Shown: piece after piece, positions 16,835-25,310 of the stretch
How the letters are laid out: every line of letters starts with the position of its first letter
Position numbering within the stretch: the stretch's first letter is position 1
Origin: an uncultured Oscillospiraceae bacterium
Lineage (GTDB): Bacteria; Bacillota_A; Clostridia; Oscillospirales; Oscillospiraceae
Direction: 5' to 3'
Length of the DNA: 64,000 nt
NCBI GenBank assembly: GCA_910579155.1
Contig: CAJTTS010000007.1
Location: 1 to 64,000, forward strand
Program-made: the position numbers and the translations under genes
The notes under the pieces: model-generated
What the model saw: only the letters and a program-made list of their open reading frames with translations
Told to the model about the DNA's origin: nothing
The model's database searches: none

Positions 16835-16950
16835 TGTTCGCGGCGCGCGGCTTCGTTGCGTCTCAAGCAAAACCCGGTCCCACTGCGTGGGCCTTGGGCT
16901 TTTGCTTTCGCCCCGCTCCATCCGCCCTGCTCACGACGGCTACGCGCTTC
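16835..16950. repeat. intergenic repeat of about 115 bp, copy 2
   Basis: This is the second copy of the repeat at 16042-16156. Its right end overlaps the last codons and stop of spoIIIAG (stop at 16940). Together with the parS site it fills the spoIIIAG-spoIIIAH gap, which in most relatives is short. Confidence 0.82.
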
Positions 16951-17461
16951 CCTTGCATACGGTGATCCGGTCCGCCCCCAGCCCGGTGAGCGCCGCCACC
17001 GCCTGGGTCAACAACAGGCGCACCTCCGCCCGGTCGGCCCCCTGGGCCACCACCACCGCGCCCTGGAACACCGGGCCCCGCTGCATACGTACCACCGTCT
17101 CCTGGCCGGAGCCGGTGCTGATGACCACGGTCTTCTCCTCCACGCTGTTCCCCCGCTCGGACACGGAGGTGGAGCGGTCGGTGAGCGGCACCTGTTCCAG
17201 GCCGCTCTTCACCGTCAGGGCCACCGTCACCTTTCCCGCCCCCTCCACCTGGGACAGAGTCTGGGACAGCTTTTCCTCCAGGGCGGACAGGTCGAACTCC
17301 TCCAAACCGCCGCCGGAGGCGCTTTCCTGGGGCTGTTCCCCCTCCCCCACGGGCCACAGCAGCAGCGCCAGCCCCGCCGCCACCAGGAGCAACACATATT
17401 TGTATTTGTCCAGCAGCTTCCACAGTTGTTCCGCCTCGGGCAGTTTCCATTGGGATTTCAT
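16940..17461 (-). CDS. spoIIIAG: stage III sporulation protein AG
   Basis: This 173-residue protein has an N-terminal membrane segment (YVLLLVAAGLALLLWPVG) and an extracytoplasmic domain. SpoIIIAG forms a large ring in the channel between mother cell and forespore. The motif GKVTVALTVKSGLEQVPLTD and the C-terminal AEVRLLLTQAVAALTGLGADRITV are family features. It overlaps spoIIIAF by four bases. Its 3' end lies within a repeat copy. Confidence 0.92.
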   Translation of the reverse strand: MKSQWKLPEAEQLWKLLDKYKYVLLLVAAGLALLLWPVGEGEQPQESASGGGLEEFDLSALEEKLSQTLSQVEGAGKVTVALTVKSGLEQVPLTDRSTSVSERGNSVEEKTVVISTGSGQETVVRMQRGPVFQGAVVVAQGADRAEVRLLLTQAVAALTGLGADRITVCKGSA

Positions 17462-17952
17462 GGCTGTATCTCCTCGTAGTATTGCCGCTGGACGGGCACG
17501 CCCAGCTCCTCCTCCAGCAGACGCTCCAGCTCAGCGCGCTGCTCCCTCGTCCACGTACCCCGGGCGGCGATCTCCCAGGGGCAGGGCACGCCGTCCTCAT
17601 CATGGCCATAGGTCACCTCCGCCTCACAGTCAAAGCCCAGCTCTCTCGCCTTGTCCATAACATATGCGGCGGTCTCCTCTTCTATGATAGCCAGATAAAA
17701 CTGGTCCTTCTGCTCCTCCAGCTCCTGCTCCACGCGCTGGGTCCGGCTTCGCCAGCCGTCCACGGCCTGGGTCAGGGGGGCGCCGTCCAGCACGCCCGCC
17801 ACCGGCCCCACCGCCGCCAGCAGCAGGGCCAGCCCCCCCGCCAGACGGCACACCTTTTTTGCGCTGCCCTCCGGAGCCAGGGTCTCCGCCAGGGCCAGCG
17901 CCAGCGCCGCCGCCGTCACCCCCAGCAGCCACTCCCGCACCAGCCCCATCAT
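17458..17952 (-). CDS. spoIIIAF: stage III sporulation protein AF
   Basis: This 164-residue protein has two N-terminal hydrophobic segments (LLGVTAAALALALAETL and LAGGLALLLAAVGPVAGVL), then a charged soluble domain. This is the SpoIIIAF layout of the mother-cell channel complex. The start ATG 17952 overlaps the spoIIIAE stop (ATGATG). Confidence 0.88.
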   Translation of the reverse strand: MMGLVREWLLGVTAAALALALAETLAPEGSAKKVCRLAGGLALLLAAVGPVAGVLDGAPLTQAVDGWRSRTQRVEQELEEQKDQFYLAIIEEETAAYVMDKARELGFDCEAEVTYGHDEDGVPCPWEIAARGTWTREQRAELERLLEEELGVPVQRQYYEEIQP

Positions 17953-19046
17953 GCCGCCGTCACCGACACGCAGGACACCAGCGTGATGAGCAGCAGCAGG
18001 CAGCACGCCCCCGTCATCCCCAGCACCAGCCCGAAGGCGGAGCTGAGCCGGTCCACCAGGGTGCAGGGCGGGCCGCTGCCCAGGGCGCAGGACAGCGCCG
18101 CCACCAGCTTATAGGCCAGGTAGTGAACCGCCAGCCGCAGCAGCGGCGCCAGGCATATCCCCAAAATCGTCACCATGCCGAACACCCCCACCGTCCCCCG
18201 GAGCACCCCCGCCGAGGCCAGCACCGTCTCCGCCGCGTCGGACAGGATGCCCCCTACCACCGGGACCGCCCCGGAGATGGCGAATTTCGCCGCCTTCACC
18301 GCCGCGGCGTCCGCCGTCCCCGCCACCACGCCGCTGGCCGTCAGGTAACTGACAAAGGCGATCATCAGGATGGTGATGAGGGTGGTCACCGCCCACTTCA
18401 GCAGGTCCGCCATCCGCTTCAGCTCCTCCCTTCCCAGCGCCGCCTGGGCCACCGACGCGGCGATATAGCCGTACAGCAGCGGCACCAGAAAGCCGTTGAT
18501 GAGGTCGATAAGCAGGTTGGAGAACAGCGCTGCCGCCATCTGCCTCGCCGCCGCCCCTGTCACCGCCCCCGTGGCCGCCGTCACCGCCGCCACGATGGGC
18601 AGCAGCACATTGGCAAAGGAGGCCATCCTCCCGATGGCCCCCGTTCCCAGGCCCAGCAGGGAGTTCACGTCCGCCACCGCCACCGCCGTCACCGCCAGCG
18701 TCCCGGCCAGGGAGGCGGCCTTTATCCCGCTCTTGCCCGCCTCCTCTCCCACCGACTCCGCCAGGGAGCAGAACAGCAGGATCACCAACAGCAGCGCCCC
18801 CGACCTGGCCGCAGTGCGCACCGCGCCGCTCAGCTCCCGGGTGCCCGTGTCCAGCAGGGCTTCCAGCCCCTCATCCAGGCTCGCGCCGTACTCCGCCGCC
18901 CCGCCGTTTTGCTCCGCCGCGTGCCGCAGCCCGTCCATCTCCACCAGCTCCTCCTGCCTCCGAAGGGCTTCCTCCCCGGTGAGGGCCCGGACGGGCACAA
19001 GCAGGGCGGGCAGGAGCAGGAGGGCCAGAATCCATCCTTTTCTCAT
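17949..19046 (-). CDS. spoIIIAE: stage III sporulation protein AE
   Basis: This 365-residue polytopic membrane protein has an N-terminal signal sequence (ILALLLLPALLVPVRA) and about seven further hydrophobic segments. Stretches such as LFSNLLIDLINGFLVPLLYGYIA and VPVVGGILSDAAETVLA are typical of SpoIIIAE. I chose ATG 19046 because it gives the signal peptide and follows a GGGGGCGG site; the longer open frame is an artefact. It likely acts in the export apparatus-like part of the SpoIIIA-SpoIIQ channel. Confidence 0.93.
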   Translation of the reverse strand: MRKGWILALLLLPALLVPVRALTGEEALRRQEELVEMDGLRHAAEQNGGAAEYGASLDEGLEALLDTGTRELSGAVRTAARSGALLLVILLFCSLAESVGEEAGKSGIKAASLAGTLAVTAVAVADVNSLLGLGTGAIGRMASFANVLLPIVAAVTAATGAVTGAAARQMAAALFSNLLIDLINGFLVPLLYGYIAASVAQAALGREELKRMADLLKWAVTTLITILMIAFVSYLTASGVVAGTADAAAVKAAKFAISGAVPVVGGILSDAAETVLASAGVLRGTVGVFGMVTILGICLAPLLRLAVHYLAYKLVAALSCALGSGPPCTLVDRLSSAFGLVLGMTGACCLLLLITLVSCVSVTAA

Positions 19047-19060
19047 GGTCCGCCCCCTAC

Positions 19061-19447
19061 TCAAAGCAGTTGGGTGAGCACGTCCAGCACCGCCGACATC
19101 AGGGGCAGGGTGGCCGACAGGGCCAGCGCTGTCCCCGCCAGCTCCACCGCCGAGGCAAGCCCCCCCTCCTGGGCGTCCTTGCAGAAGTCCGCCGCCAGAC
19201 GGGTGACGATGGCGATGCCCGCCGTCTTCATCACCGGCTCCACCACCTGGGCGGACAGCCCCCCGGTCAGGGCCAGCTTGTCCACCAGCTCCATCACAGC
19301 GGTAAGCGCCCCGGAGCAGTACAGCACGATGAGCGCGCACGCCCCGATCCCCAGGACCAGGGCGATCTCCGGCGACTGGCGGCGCACCACCACGGCGCAC
19401 AGTGCCGCCGTCACCGCCGCCGCCGCGATTTTGACCACGCCGCTCAT
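19061..19447 (-). CDS. spoIIIAD: stage III sporulation protein AD
   Basis: This 128-residue membrane protein has four hydrophobic segments and the family pattern SPEIALVLGIGACALIVLYCSGAL. Its length matches SpoIIIAD. It overlaps spoIIIAC by four bases and lies 14 bases before spoIIIAE. Confidence 0.92.
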   Translation of the reverse strand: MSGVVKIAAAAVTAALCAVVVRRQSPEIALVLGIGACALIVLYCSGALTAVMELVDKLALTGGLSAQVVEPVMKTAGIAIVTRLAADFCKDAQEGGLASAVELAGTALALSATLPLMSAVLDVLTQLL

Positions 19448-19641
19448 AACCCGAACAGGTCCTTCACCAGAGTGAACAGGTCGTTAATCTGCTGCACTAC
19501 GATCATCAGCACCACCACCAGCGCCACCAGGGTGGTCATGGTGGCCATCTCGTCCCGGCCCGACCGGGTGAGCACCTGGTTGAGCACCGACACCAGAATG
19601 CCGATGGCGGCGATTTTAAAAATCAGGTCCACGTCCATCAT
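19444..19641 (-). CDS. spoIIIAC: stage III sporulation protein AC
   Basis: This 65-residue protein has two membrane segments separated by a short polar loop (TRSGRDEMATM), exactly the SpoIIIAC layout. The conserved NQVLTRSGRDE stretch is a family signature. It is translationally coupled to spoIIIAD. Confidence 0.93.
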   Translation of the reverse strand: MMDVDLIFKIAAIGILVSVLNQVLTRSGRDEMATMTTLVALVVVLMIVVQQINDLFTLVKDLFGL

Positions 19642-19657
19642 CCGTCCTCCTATGTAA

Positions 19658-20170
19658 TCAAATCAGCAGGATGGCCACAAACAGCCCCGCCGCCATCCCC
19701 AGCACGCCGTACACCCGGCCCAGGCGGCGGCGGTCGTCCGCCGCGTCCCCCTGGAGGGAGCGCAGTCCCGCCGCCGTGTCCTCCAGCGCCAGACGCTGGC
19801 TGTCTCCGTCGTACCGGCCCAGTACCGGCCCCAGGCGTTCCAGCAGGACCCTATCCTCCGCCGCCAGGCGCAGGGGCGCGGCGGACAGCGCGGTATTCCA
19901 AATCTGTTGAAAGGGTTGTCCGTCCGGTTCCCGTGCCCCGCGGGCGCACCGGCTGAAAAAATCCGCCGCCGTGCCGCGGGCCGCTTTCGCCGCCGTGTCC
20001 AGCGCCTGGGGCAGCGGGGCCAGCCGCCAGCCCAGCTCCCGCTGGAGGGCATCCAGCCCCGCCGCCAGCCCGCCCAGGTCCCGCACCCGCCCGTCCAGGC
20101 GGGCCACTCCGGCTAACCCCAGCGCCCCGCACCCGGCAATCACCAGGACGGCTCCCAGCATACGCATCAT
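19658..20170 (-). CDS. spoIIIAB: stage III sporulation protein AB
   Basis: This 170-residue protein has N- and C-terminal hydrophobic segments around a helical middle with LDALQRELGWRLAPLPQAL, a family feature resembling GspF-type proteins. I chose ATG 20170 because GGAGG lies seven bases upstream and the ATG overlaps the spoIIIAA stop. Its role is within the mother-cell SpoIIIA complex. Confidence 0.9.
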   Translation of the reverse strand: MMRMLGAVLVIAGCGALGLAGVARLDGRVRDLGGLAAGLDALQRELGWRLAPLPQALDTAAKAARGTAADFFSRCARGAREPDGQPFQQIWNTALSAAPLRLAAEDRVLLERLGPVLGRYDGDSQRLALEDTAAGLRSLQGDAADDRRRLGRVYGVLGMAAGLFVAILLI

Positions 20171-21069
20171 GATAAGACCTCCACCCGCATGGTCCGCGCG
20201 CCGCCCCGGCGCTCCACCTCCACCAGCCGCCGGAACACTCCCAACCCCAGCAGCTCCCGAAGGGCGGGACGGCGGGCCAAATCGTCCCGCCCCGTCCCGT
20301 GGGCGGTGGCCACCAGGGCCACGCCGCACCCCGACGCCTCGGCAACCGCACGCACGTCCTCAAGGCAGGCCAGCTCGTCCACCGCCGCCACCTGGGGGTT
20401 CATCCCCCGGATGAGGATGGACAGGCCCTCCGCCTTGGCGCAGCCGTCCAGCACGTCGGTGTGGCGGCCTATGTAGAGCTGGGGTTCCCCCCGCCACAGC
20501 GCCGCGATCTCCCCCCGCTCGTCGGCCACCGCCACCCGGCGGGGCGGACAGCCCTCCCCGTCGGACAGCGCCCGGACCAGGTCCCGCAGGAGGGTGGTCT
20601 TCCCCGCCCCCGGCGGGGCCAGGATGAGGGTGTTCAAAAACCGCCCGTTCTCCAACAGTTGGGGCAGCACGGGCCCCGCCAGCCCCCTCACCGGCCTTGC
20701 CACCCGGACGGACAGGGAGGACAGCTCCCGGAGGGTGACGATGCGCCCGTCCTTCTTCACCACCGTGCCGCACAGCCCCACCCGGTGGCCGCCCCGCAGG
20801 GTGACGAAGCCTTGGCACACCTTGTCCAGCGCCGTATGGGCGGAGGACTGGGTGGCGTTCTCCAGCGCCTGCCGCAGCTCCTCCTCGCCCACGGGCGGGC
20901 CGTCCGTCTCCGCCTCCCCTTCGGACAGAAGGGCCGTCAGGGGGAAGCCCCGGCGGAGGCGCAGCTCCTCCAGCTCTTCCAGCCTGTCCACCCCCAGGGT
21001 GCGCAGGCCCGCCCGCAGCGGGCCGGGCAGTACCGACGCCGCCTGCTCCCAGGGTCTTCTTTCGTCCAT
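20167..21069 (-). CDS. spoIIIAA: stage III sporulation protein AA, ATPase
   Basis: This 300-residue AAA-type ATPase resembles type II/IV secretion ATPases. It has Walker A PPGAGKTTLLRDL, followed by VAVADERGEIAALW and a Walker B-like VAAVDELACLEDVRAV. SpoIIIAA powers the SpoIIIA-SpoIIQ channel. I chose ATG 21069 (MDERRPW), eight bases after GAGGTGG. It is the first gene of the operon and follows a sigma-E-like promoter. Confidence 0.94.
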   Translation of the reverse strand: MDERRPWEQAASVLPGPLRAGLRTLGVDRLEELEELRLRRGFPLTALLSEGEAETDGPPVGEEELRQALENATQSSAHTALDKVCQGFVTLRGGHRVGLCGTVVKKDGRIVTLRELSSLSVRVARPVRGLAGPVLPQLLENGRFLNTLILAPPGAGKTTLLRDLVRALSDGEGCPPRRVAVADERGEIAALWRGEPQLYIGRHTDVLDGCAKAEGLSILIRGMNPQVAAVDELACLEDVRAVAEASGCGVALVATAHGTGRDDLARRPALRELLGLGVFRRLVEVERRGGARTMRVEVLS

Positions 21070-21097
21070 TCGGTTCACCACCTCACGTCTTGTCCCA

Positions 21098-21126
21098 AGC
21101 ATATGAGGGCGTGTCCCATAATATTC
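21098..21126 (-). promoter_or_regulatory. sigma-E-type promoter of the spoIIIA operon
   Basis: On the minus strand GAATATT (21120-21126) is followed after 14 bases by CATATGCT (21098-21105). This resembles the sigma-E consensus (ATATT, 14-15 bases, CATACAAT) and lies 29 bases before the spoIIIAA start codon. In B. subtilis spoIIIA is read by sigma-E in the mother cell. Confidence 0.7.
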
Positions 21127-21137
21127 CAACAGCCTCC

Positions 21138-21167
21138 TTTACAAGTTTGATACAACTTCTTGCTGAC
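21138..21167 (+). promoter_or_regulatory. 30-bp regulatory repeat, copy 1 (response-regulator box)
   Basis: This segment matches 24309-24338 at 26 of 30 positions, including TTTACAA and TTTGATACA. It ends at the -35 region of the response-regulator promoter. The layout suggests an activator site for the adjacent OmpR-type regulator and autoregulation. Confidence 0.65.
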
Positions 21168-21192
21168 ATGGACGCTTCGGGAATGCTATAAT
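21163..21192 (+). promoter_or_regulatory. promoter of the first two-component operon
   Basis: A -35 CTGACA (21163-21168), an 18-base spacer and a perfect -10 TATAAT (21187-21192) lie just upstream of the regulator start at 21218. Confidence 0.8.
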
Positions 21193-21217
21193 GAAAAAAA
21201 ACAATGGGGGGATTTCC

Positions 21218-21877
21218 ATGGCCCACATTTTAATTGTGGAGGACGAGGAGAACATCGCCCGGATGATCGAAGCCACCCTCACCCTGGGCAGCCACACCAG
21301 CCAATGGTGCCCTGACGGGGCCCAGGCGGTGGAGCAGATCGAAAACGGCCAGTTCGGGCTGGTGCTGCTGGACGTGATGCTCCCCGGGCTGGACGGCTTT
21401 GCCGTTATGGACAGGCTCCAGGGGCAGGACGTGCCCGTCATCTTCCTGTCCGCCATGCAGCAGGTGGAGGACAAGGTGCGGGGGCTGCGGCTGGGGGCGG
21501 AGGACTACATCTCCAAGCCCTTCGAGCCGCTGGAACTGCTGGCCCGCATCGAGGTGGTGCTCCGCCGCCGGGGCCGGGGGACGGACGTATTGGAGTACGG
21601 AGACGTCCGGCAGGAGCTGGACAGCCACACCGTCACCCTCCGGGGGGAGCCGGTGCCCCTGTCCCCCAAGGAATTCGACCTGCTGCGGGTGTTTTTGCAG
21701 AACCAGAACCTGGCCCTCAGCCGGGAAAAGCTGCTGAGCCTGGTGTGGGGCTATGAGTTTGCCGGGGAGAGCCGCACGGTGGATATCCATGTCCAGCGCC
21801 TGCGCCAGAAGCTGAGACTCAGCGGCCACCTGGTCACCCTGCCCCGCATCGGCTACCGGCTGGAGAAGCTGACATGA
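21218..21877 (+). CDS. OmpR/PhoB-family response regulator
   Basis: This 219-residue regulator has a receiver domain with the acidic pocket VEDE and phosphoacceptor Asp52 in LLDVMLPGLDG. It also has the conserved Lys in YISKPFEPLELLARIE and a C-terminal winged helix (SPKEFDLLRVF, SRTVDIHVQRLRQKL). I chose ATG 21218 (MAHILIVEDE); an upstream ATG at 21191 overlaps the -10. It overlaps the kinase gene by four bases. The target is probably the shared 30-bp box upstream of itself and of the C39-like gene. Confidence 0.93.
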   Translation: MAHILIVEDEENIARMIEATLTLGSHTSQWCPDGAQAVEQIENGQFGLVLLDVMLPGLDGFAVMDRLQGQDVPVIFLSAMQQVEDKVRGLRLGAEDYISKPFEPLELLARIEVVLRRRGRGTDVLEYGDVRQELDSHTVTLRGEPVPLSPKEFDLLRVFLQNQNLALSREKLLSLVWGYEFAGESRTVDIHVQRLRQKLRLSGHLVTLPRIGYRLEKLT

Positions 21878-23349
21878 GGCTGTGGCAAAAAATTTTCCTG
21901 CCCACCCTGGCCCTGATGGTGCTATGCACCACCCTGGCCTCCGCCCTGCTGCTACGCTCCAGCCGGGACGCGCTGTGGGAGCGGGAGGGCCAGCGGGCGG
22001 TGACCCAGCAGCAGTACCTGGCCGGGATGCTCCGGGCGGGAGTGGTCAGCTCCCGGCTCCAGCAGGGCATGGTGCAGCTCGGGGCCGAGGATACCCAGCA
22101 CGCCGCCCGGCAGGTGCTGGGCCAGCAGACCCTGGACGACTACCTCACAGGGCTGGTCCTGCTGGACGACGGCGGACGGACCGTGTGGAGCCTCATGGAC
22201 GCGTACCTTTGGGACCAGCTTCCCATCCCCCCGGAGGACGAACCGGACGCCACTGTCTACCGGCTCTGCCCCGGCGAACAGGAAGGGGAGTGGTTCCTGC
22301 TGTGCGCCATGCCGGTGACGCTGGAATCCCGTCCCTTCCGCCTGTGCGCCGCCTATTCCGTGGGCAGCCTCCAGCAGGCGCTGGACCGGGAGGCGGAACA
22401 CGTCGTGGCTTTGTGCCTGGCCGTGAGCCTGGCAGGGGCGGCGGCGCTGCTGGCGCTGGTGTGGCTTCTGCTCCGGCCGCTGGCCGCGCTGGACGCCAGC
22501 GCCCGGCGGGTGGCGGGGGGACGGTACGACGAGCGGCTGGCCGTGCGGGGGCAGGACGAGTTGGCCGACCTGGCCCAAGACATGAACCGGATGGCCGCCG
22601 CCGTCCAGGAGCGGGTGGAGCAACTGGAACAGGTGGCGGAGGACCGGAAGTCCTTCATCGGCAACCTGGCCCACGAGATGAAAACGCCGCTGACCAGCAT
22701 TCTGGGCTTCGCCGACCTGCTCCACCTTCAAAAGGATGTGCCCGACGCCCAGCGGGTGGAGTACGCCCGGGTGATCTCCGAGGAGGCCAAGCGGCTGAGA
22801 TCCCTGTCGGGCAAGCTGCTGGAGCTCATCACCCTGGGCAGCGCCAACCTCCAGATGGAGCCCGCCTCCCTCCAGGAGGTGGCCGGAGAGGTGGCAGTGA
22901 GCCTTCGGCCCGTCATGGCCCAGAACAGGCTCACGCTGGACTGCGACTGCCCGGACCTGGCCCTGGACATGGACCGGGAGCTGTTCAAGTCCTTGCTGTA
23001 CAACCTGCTGGACAACGGCCGCAAGGCCAGCAAGCGGGGCGGGCGGCTGGTGCTGGCCGCCCGGGAGGTGGACGGCCAGGCGGAAATCCTGGTGCGAGAC
23101 TTCGGCCAGGGCATCCCACGGGAGGAGCTGGACAAGGTGTGCCGGCCCTTCTACATGGTGGACAAGAGCCGCAGCCGAAAGGCGGGCGGCGCGGGGCTGG
23201 GGCTGGCCCTGTGCCGGGAGATCGTGTCCGTCCACGGTGGAACCATGGAGATGGACAGCCGCCTGGACGAGGGCACATTGGTCACCCTGCGCTTCCCCTT
23301 GAGCGCACAAACACCCCCGGAAGGAGGAGACGCCCATGCGGCACGTTAA
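21874..23349 (+). CDS. sensor histidine kinase
   Basis: This 491-residue kinase has TM1 near residues 8-27 and an extracytoplasmic sensor of about 145 residues. TM2 follows near 177-200, with a HAMP domain after it. The HisKA motif NLAHEMKTPLTS holds His267. The ATPase domain has YNLLDNGRKAS (N box), DFGQGIP (G1) and GGAGLGLAL (G2). It is translationally coupled to the regulator before it and overlaps the next gene by 14 bases. The signal is unknown. Confidence 0.93.
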   Translation: MRLWQKIFLPTLALMVLCTTLASALLLRSSRDALWEREGQRAVTQQQYLAGMLRAGVVSSRLQQGMVQLGAEDTQHAARQVLGQQTLDDYLTGLVLLDDGGRTVWSLMDAYLWDQLPIPPEDEPDATVYRLCPGEQEGEWFLLCAMPVTLESRPFRLCAAYSVGSLQQALDREAEHVVALCLAVSLAGAAALLALVWLLLRPLAALDASARRVAGGRYDERLAVRGQDELADLAQDMNRMAAAVQERVEQLEQVAEDRKSFIGNLAHEMKTPLTSILGFADLLHLQKDVPDAQRVEYARVISEEAKRLRSLSGKLLELITLGSANLQMEPASLQEVAGEVAVSLRPVMAQNRLTLDCDCPDLALDMDRELFKSLLYNLLDNGRKASKRGGRLVLAAREVDGQAEILVRDFGQGIPREELDKVCRPFYMVDKSRSRKAGGAGLGLALCREIVSVHGGTMEMDSRLDEGTLVTLRFPLSAQTPPEGGDAHAAR

Positions 23350-24304
23350 ATTCATCCTGTCCTCCCTGGCCATCCTGCTGGCGGGGGCCATGGCGGCGGG
23401 GCTGGCCGCCCGCTCGGTGACCGCCCCACGGGCCGGGGAGGTGGTTTCCGCCGGAACGGTTCCCATCCCCTCCGTTCTGGGGCGGACCGCAGAGGAGGTG
23501 CTGTTCTACCCCTGGTCCCTGTACGACATGCAGACCCTGGTCCCCCTGCCGGAGCAGGTGCAGAGCTCCATCGCATTCGACATCGGCCACTCGTATCAGG
23601 ACGCCACGATGTCCTCCATTGCCGCCATGGACGCGCTGGGGGCGGACTACGACCTCGACCTGCTGCTGAAAGACCTGACATGGAACCAGAGCGAGCTGAA
23701 AACCGCCGACATGGTATTTTTGAAGGACTTTCCCGCCGTCTTGGACGACGGCGCCCCTGTGCTTCTCAGCTACGCCCTGAGTTTTTCCGGCCCTCTGTCC
23801 ATGAGCTGGCTCATGACGCCCCGGGAGGCGGCGGAGATTTCCGAGGAGCAGCGGCAGGCGGCGCTGGACAAGGTGAGGGACGACCTGACGGGGATGCTAT
23901 GGTATCTTCTTTATCCGCACCGGGACTATACCACCGATATGGTCGCCTTTCTACAGGGCTTCGACCATCAGTTCCAGGCCTTGAACCTGAAGTTCCTTCA
24001 CGAGCGGCTGGAAATTATGATCGTCCAGGTGTATGACAACATGATTTTCAGCTATCAGCAGGAGACCATTGTGATAGACTCCCCCGATGGCGTGATCCAA
24101 GAGTTTAAAATGGAACTGCCGTCCGAGGCTCCCCCGCAGGAGGAACTGCTGGAATCAGTGAACAATAGCGGCGGCGCCTCCATCCAGCTTGTCTCCGCCC
24201 CCAGCCAGATCATCGTCCTGTTCACCAGCAACACCGGCACCATGCTGGGCGTATATTACGATATCCAATTGGAGCGCTATAGCGGGCTGGGCGTCAGCGA
24301 GTGA
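23336..24304 (+). CDS. secreted/membrane-anchored accessory protein of the first two-component system
   Basis: This 322-residue protein has one N-terminal membrane or signal segment (FILSSLAILLAGAMAAGLAA), then an extracytoplasmic acidic domain with no motif I recognise. The start ATG 23336 follows GGAGGAG and lies within the last codons of the kinase gene. The coupling to a kinase suggests a sensor partner or output. A comparably placed, unrelated-looking protein occurs in the second cassette at 47823. Confidence 0.82.
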   Translation: MRHVKFILSSLAILLAGAMAAGLAARSVTAPRAGEVVSAGTVPIPSVLGRTAEEVLFYPWSLYDMQTLVPLPEQVQSSIAFDIGHSYQDATMSSIAAMDALGADYDLDLLLKDLTWNQSELKTADMVFLKDFPAVLDDGAPVLLSYALSFSGPLSMSWLMTPREAAEISEEQRQAALDKVRDDLTGMLWYLLYPHRDYTTDMVAFLQGFDHQFQALNLKFLHERLEIMIVQVYDNMIFSYQQETIVIDSPDGVIQEFKMELPSEAPPQEELLESVNNSGGASIQLVSAPSQIIVLFTSNTGTMLGVYYDIQLERYSGLGVSE

Positions 24305-24308
24305 CGAT

Positions 24309-24338
24309 TTTACAACTTTGATACATCTCCTTGGTGAC
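24309..24338 (+). promoter_or_regulatory. 30-bp regulatory repeat, copy 2, upstream of the C39-like gene
   Basis: This is the second copy of the box at 21138-21167 (26 of 30 identical). A weak -10 (GAAAAT at 24358-24363) lies at the same distance as the TATAAT behind copy 1. This fits an activator-dependent promoter. Confidence 0.62.
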
Positions 24339-24403
24339 TTTGTGCCCCCTTTTGTCGGAAAATAGGATCAACACCTGAATTTCCGTCAAAAGGGGGACTT
24401 TTT

Positions 24404-25174
24404 ATGCCAAACGGAACCATCATCGCGCTGCCCGCCGAACCCCGGCGCAGACCCCGGAAAAGCGCCCGCCGCGCCGCCCGCCGGAGGGTCCGCCTGCTGC
24501 AAATCACGCTGGCGCTGGCGGCGGCGCTGGCCGCCGTGACGGCGTGGATCAACAGGCCCTGGGACGGCGCCCATACCGCGTATCAGGCGGTGGAACTGGT
24601 CTACCAGAACCCGGAGCTGCCCAACGGCTGCGAAATCACCAGCCTGTCCATGGCGCTGGGCGCGGCGGGGTACCCGGCGGACAAGCTGACGCTGTACCGG
24701 GACTATCTGCCCAAGGGGGATTTCTCCTATGACGGGGCGCTGTGCTACGGGCCAAACCCGGAGAAGTGGTACGTGGGCGACGCCGCCGATCTGAAGGGCG
24801 GCTTTTACTGCTTTGAAACCCCCATTATCCAGGCGGCCAACGGCTGGCTGGATGAGCGCGGGAGCGCCTCCCGCGCCCGGTCCGTCACCGGGCTCAGCCG
24901 GGAAACACTGAACCGCTACGCCGAGGACGGGGTTCCCCTGGTGGCGTGGGTGACGCTGGGCTATGCCCAGCCCCAATACAGCGAATTCTCCTGGACGCTG
25001 GAGGACGGGACGCAGTACCAGCCCTACAGCAATCTGCACTGTGTGGTGCTGGCCGGGACGCAGGACGGGCAATACCGGATCGCGGACCCCCTCAACGGCT
25101 TTGCCCTGGTGGAGAAAAACGTGTTCTGGGACAGCTTTTCCGCCATGGGCTGCCGGGCCGTGGTCATCGAATGA
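24404..25174 (+). CDS. C39-like exported cysteine protease-fold protein
   Basis: This 256-residue protein has a basic N-terminus with arginine-rich repeats, a membrane segment (LALAAALAAVTAWI) and an extracytoplasmic domain of the peptidase C39-like type. The active-site Cys is in NGCEITSLSMALG, and the His is in NLHCVVLAGTQDGQYRIADPLNG with the Asp partner. Such proteins are common in clostridia; the substrate is unknown. Its promoter shares a regulatory box with the upstream two-component operon. Confidence 0.8.
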   Translation: MPNGTIIALPAEPRRRPRKSARRAARRRVRLLQITLALAAALAAVTAWINRPWDGAHTAYQAVELVYQNPELPNGCEITSLSMALGAAGYPADKLTLYRDYLPKGDFSYDGALCYGPNPEKWYVGDAADLKGGFYCFETPIIQAANGWLDERGSASRARSVTGLSRETLNRYAEDGVPLVAWVTLGYAQPQYSEFSWTLEDGTQYQPYSNLHCVVLAGTQDGQYRIADPLNGFALVEKNVFWDSFSAMGCRAVVIE

Positions 25175-25189
25175 CGTATACAGCGGCGC

Positions 25190-25227
25190 AAAAAAGCCGC
25201 CTGCCGGGTCCTCCAGCGGGCGGCTTT
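25190..25227. terminator. bidirectional intrinsic terminator
   Basis: AAGCCGCC and GGGCGGCTT arms form a strong stem 16 bases behind the C39-like stop. A T6 run follows on the minus strand and a T3 run on the plus strand. It can also end leftward transcripts from dapL. Confidence 0.8.
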
Positions 25228-25310
25228 CGTGTATTCTGTTCGCTGGTCAAGGCGCGGCTGCCGCACTTCATTCCAGGCATAGGGTCCAGGAAACTGAACC
25301 GTTCCGAAGA

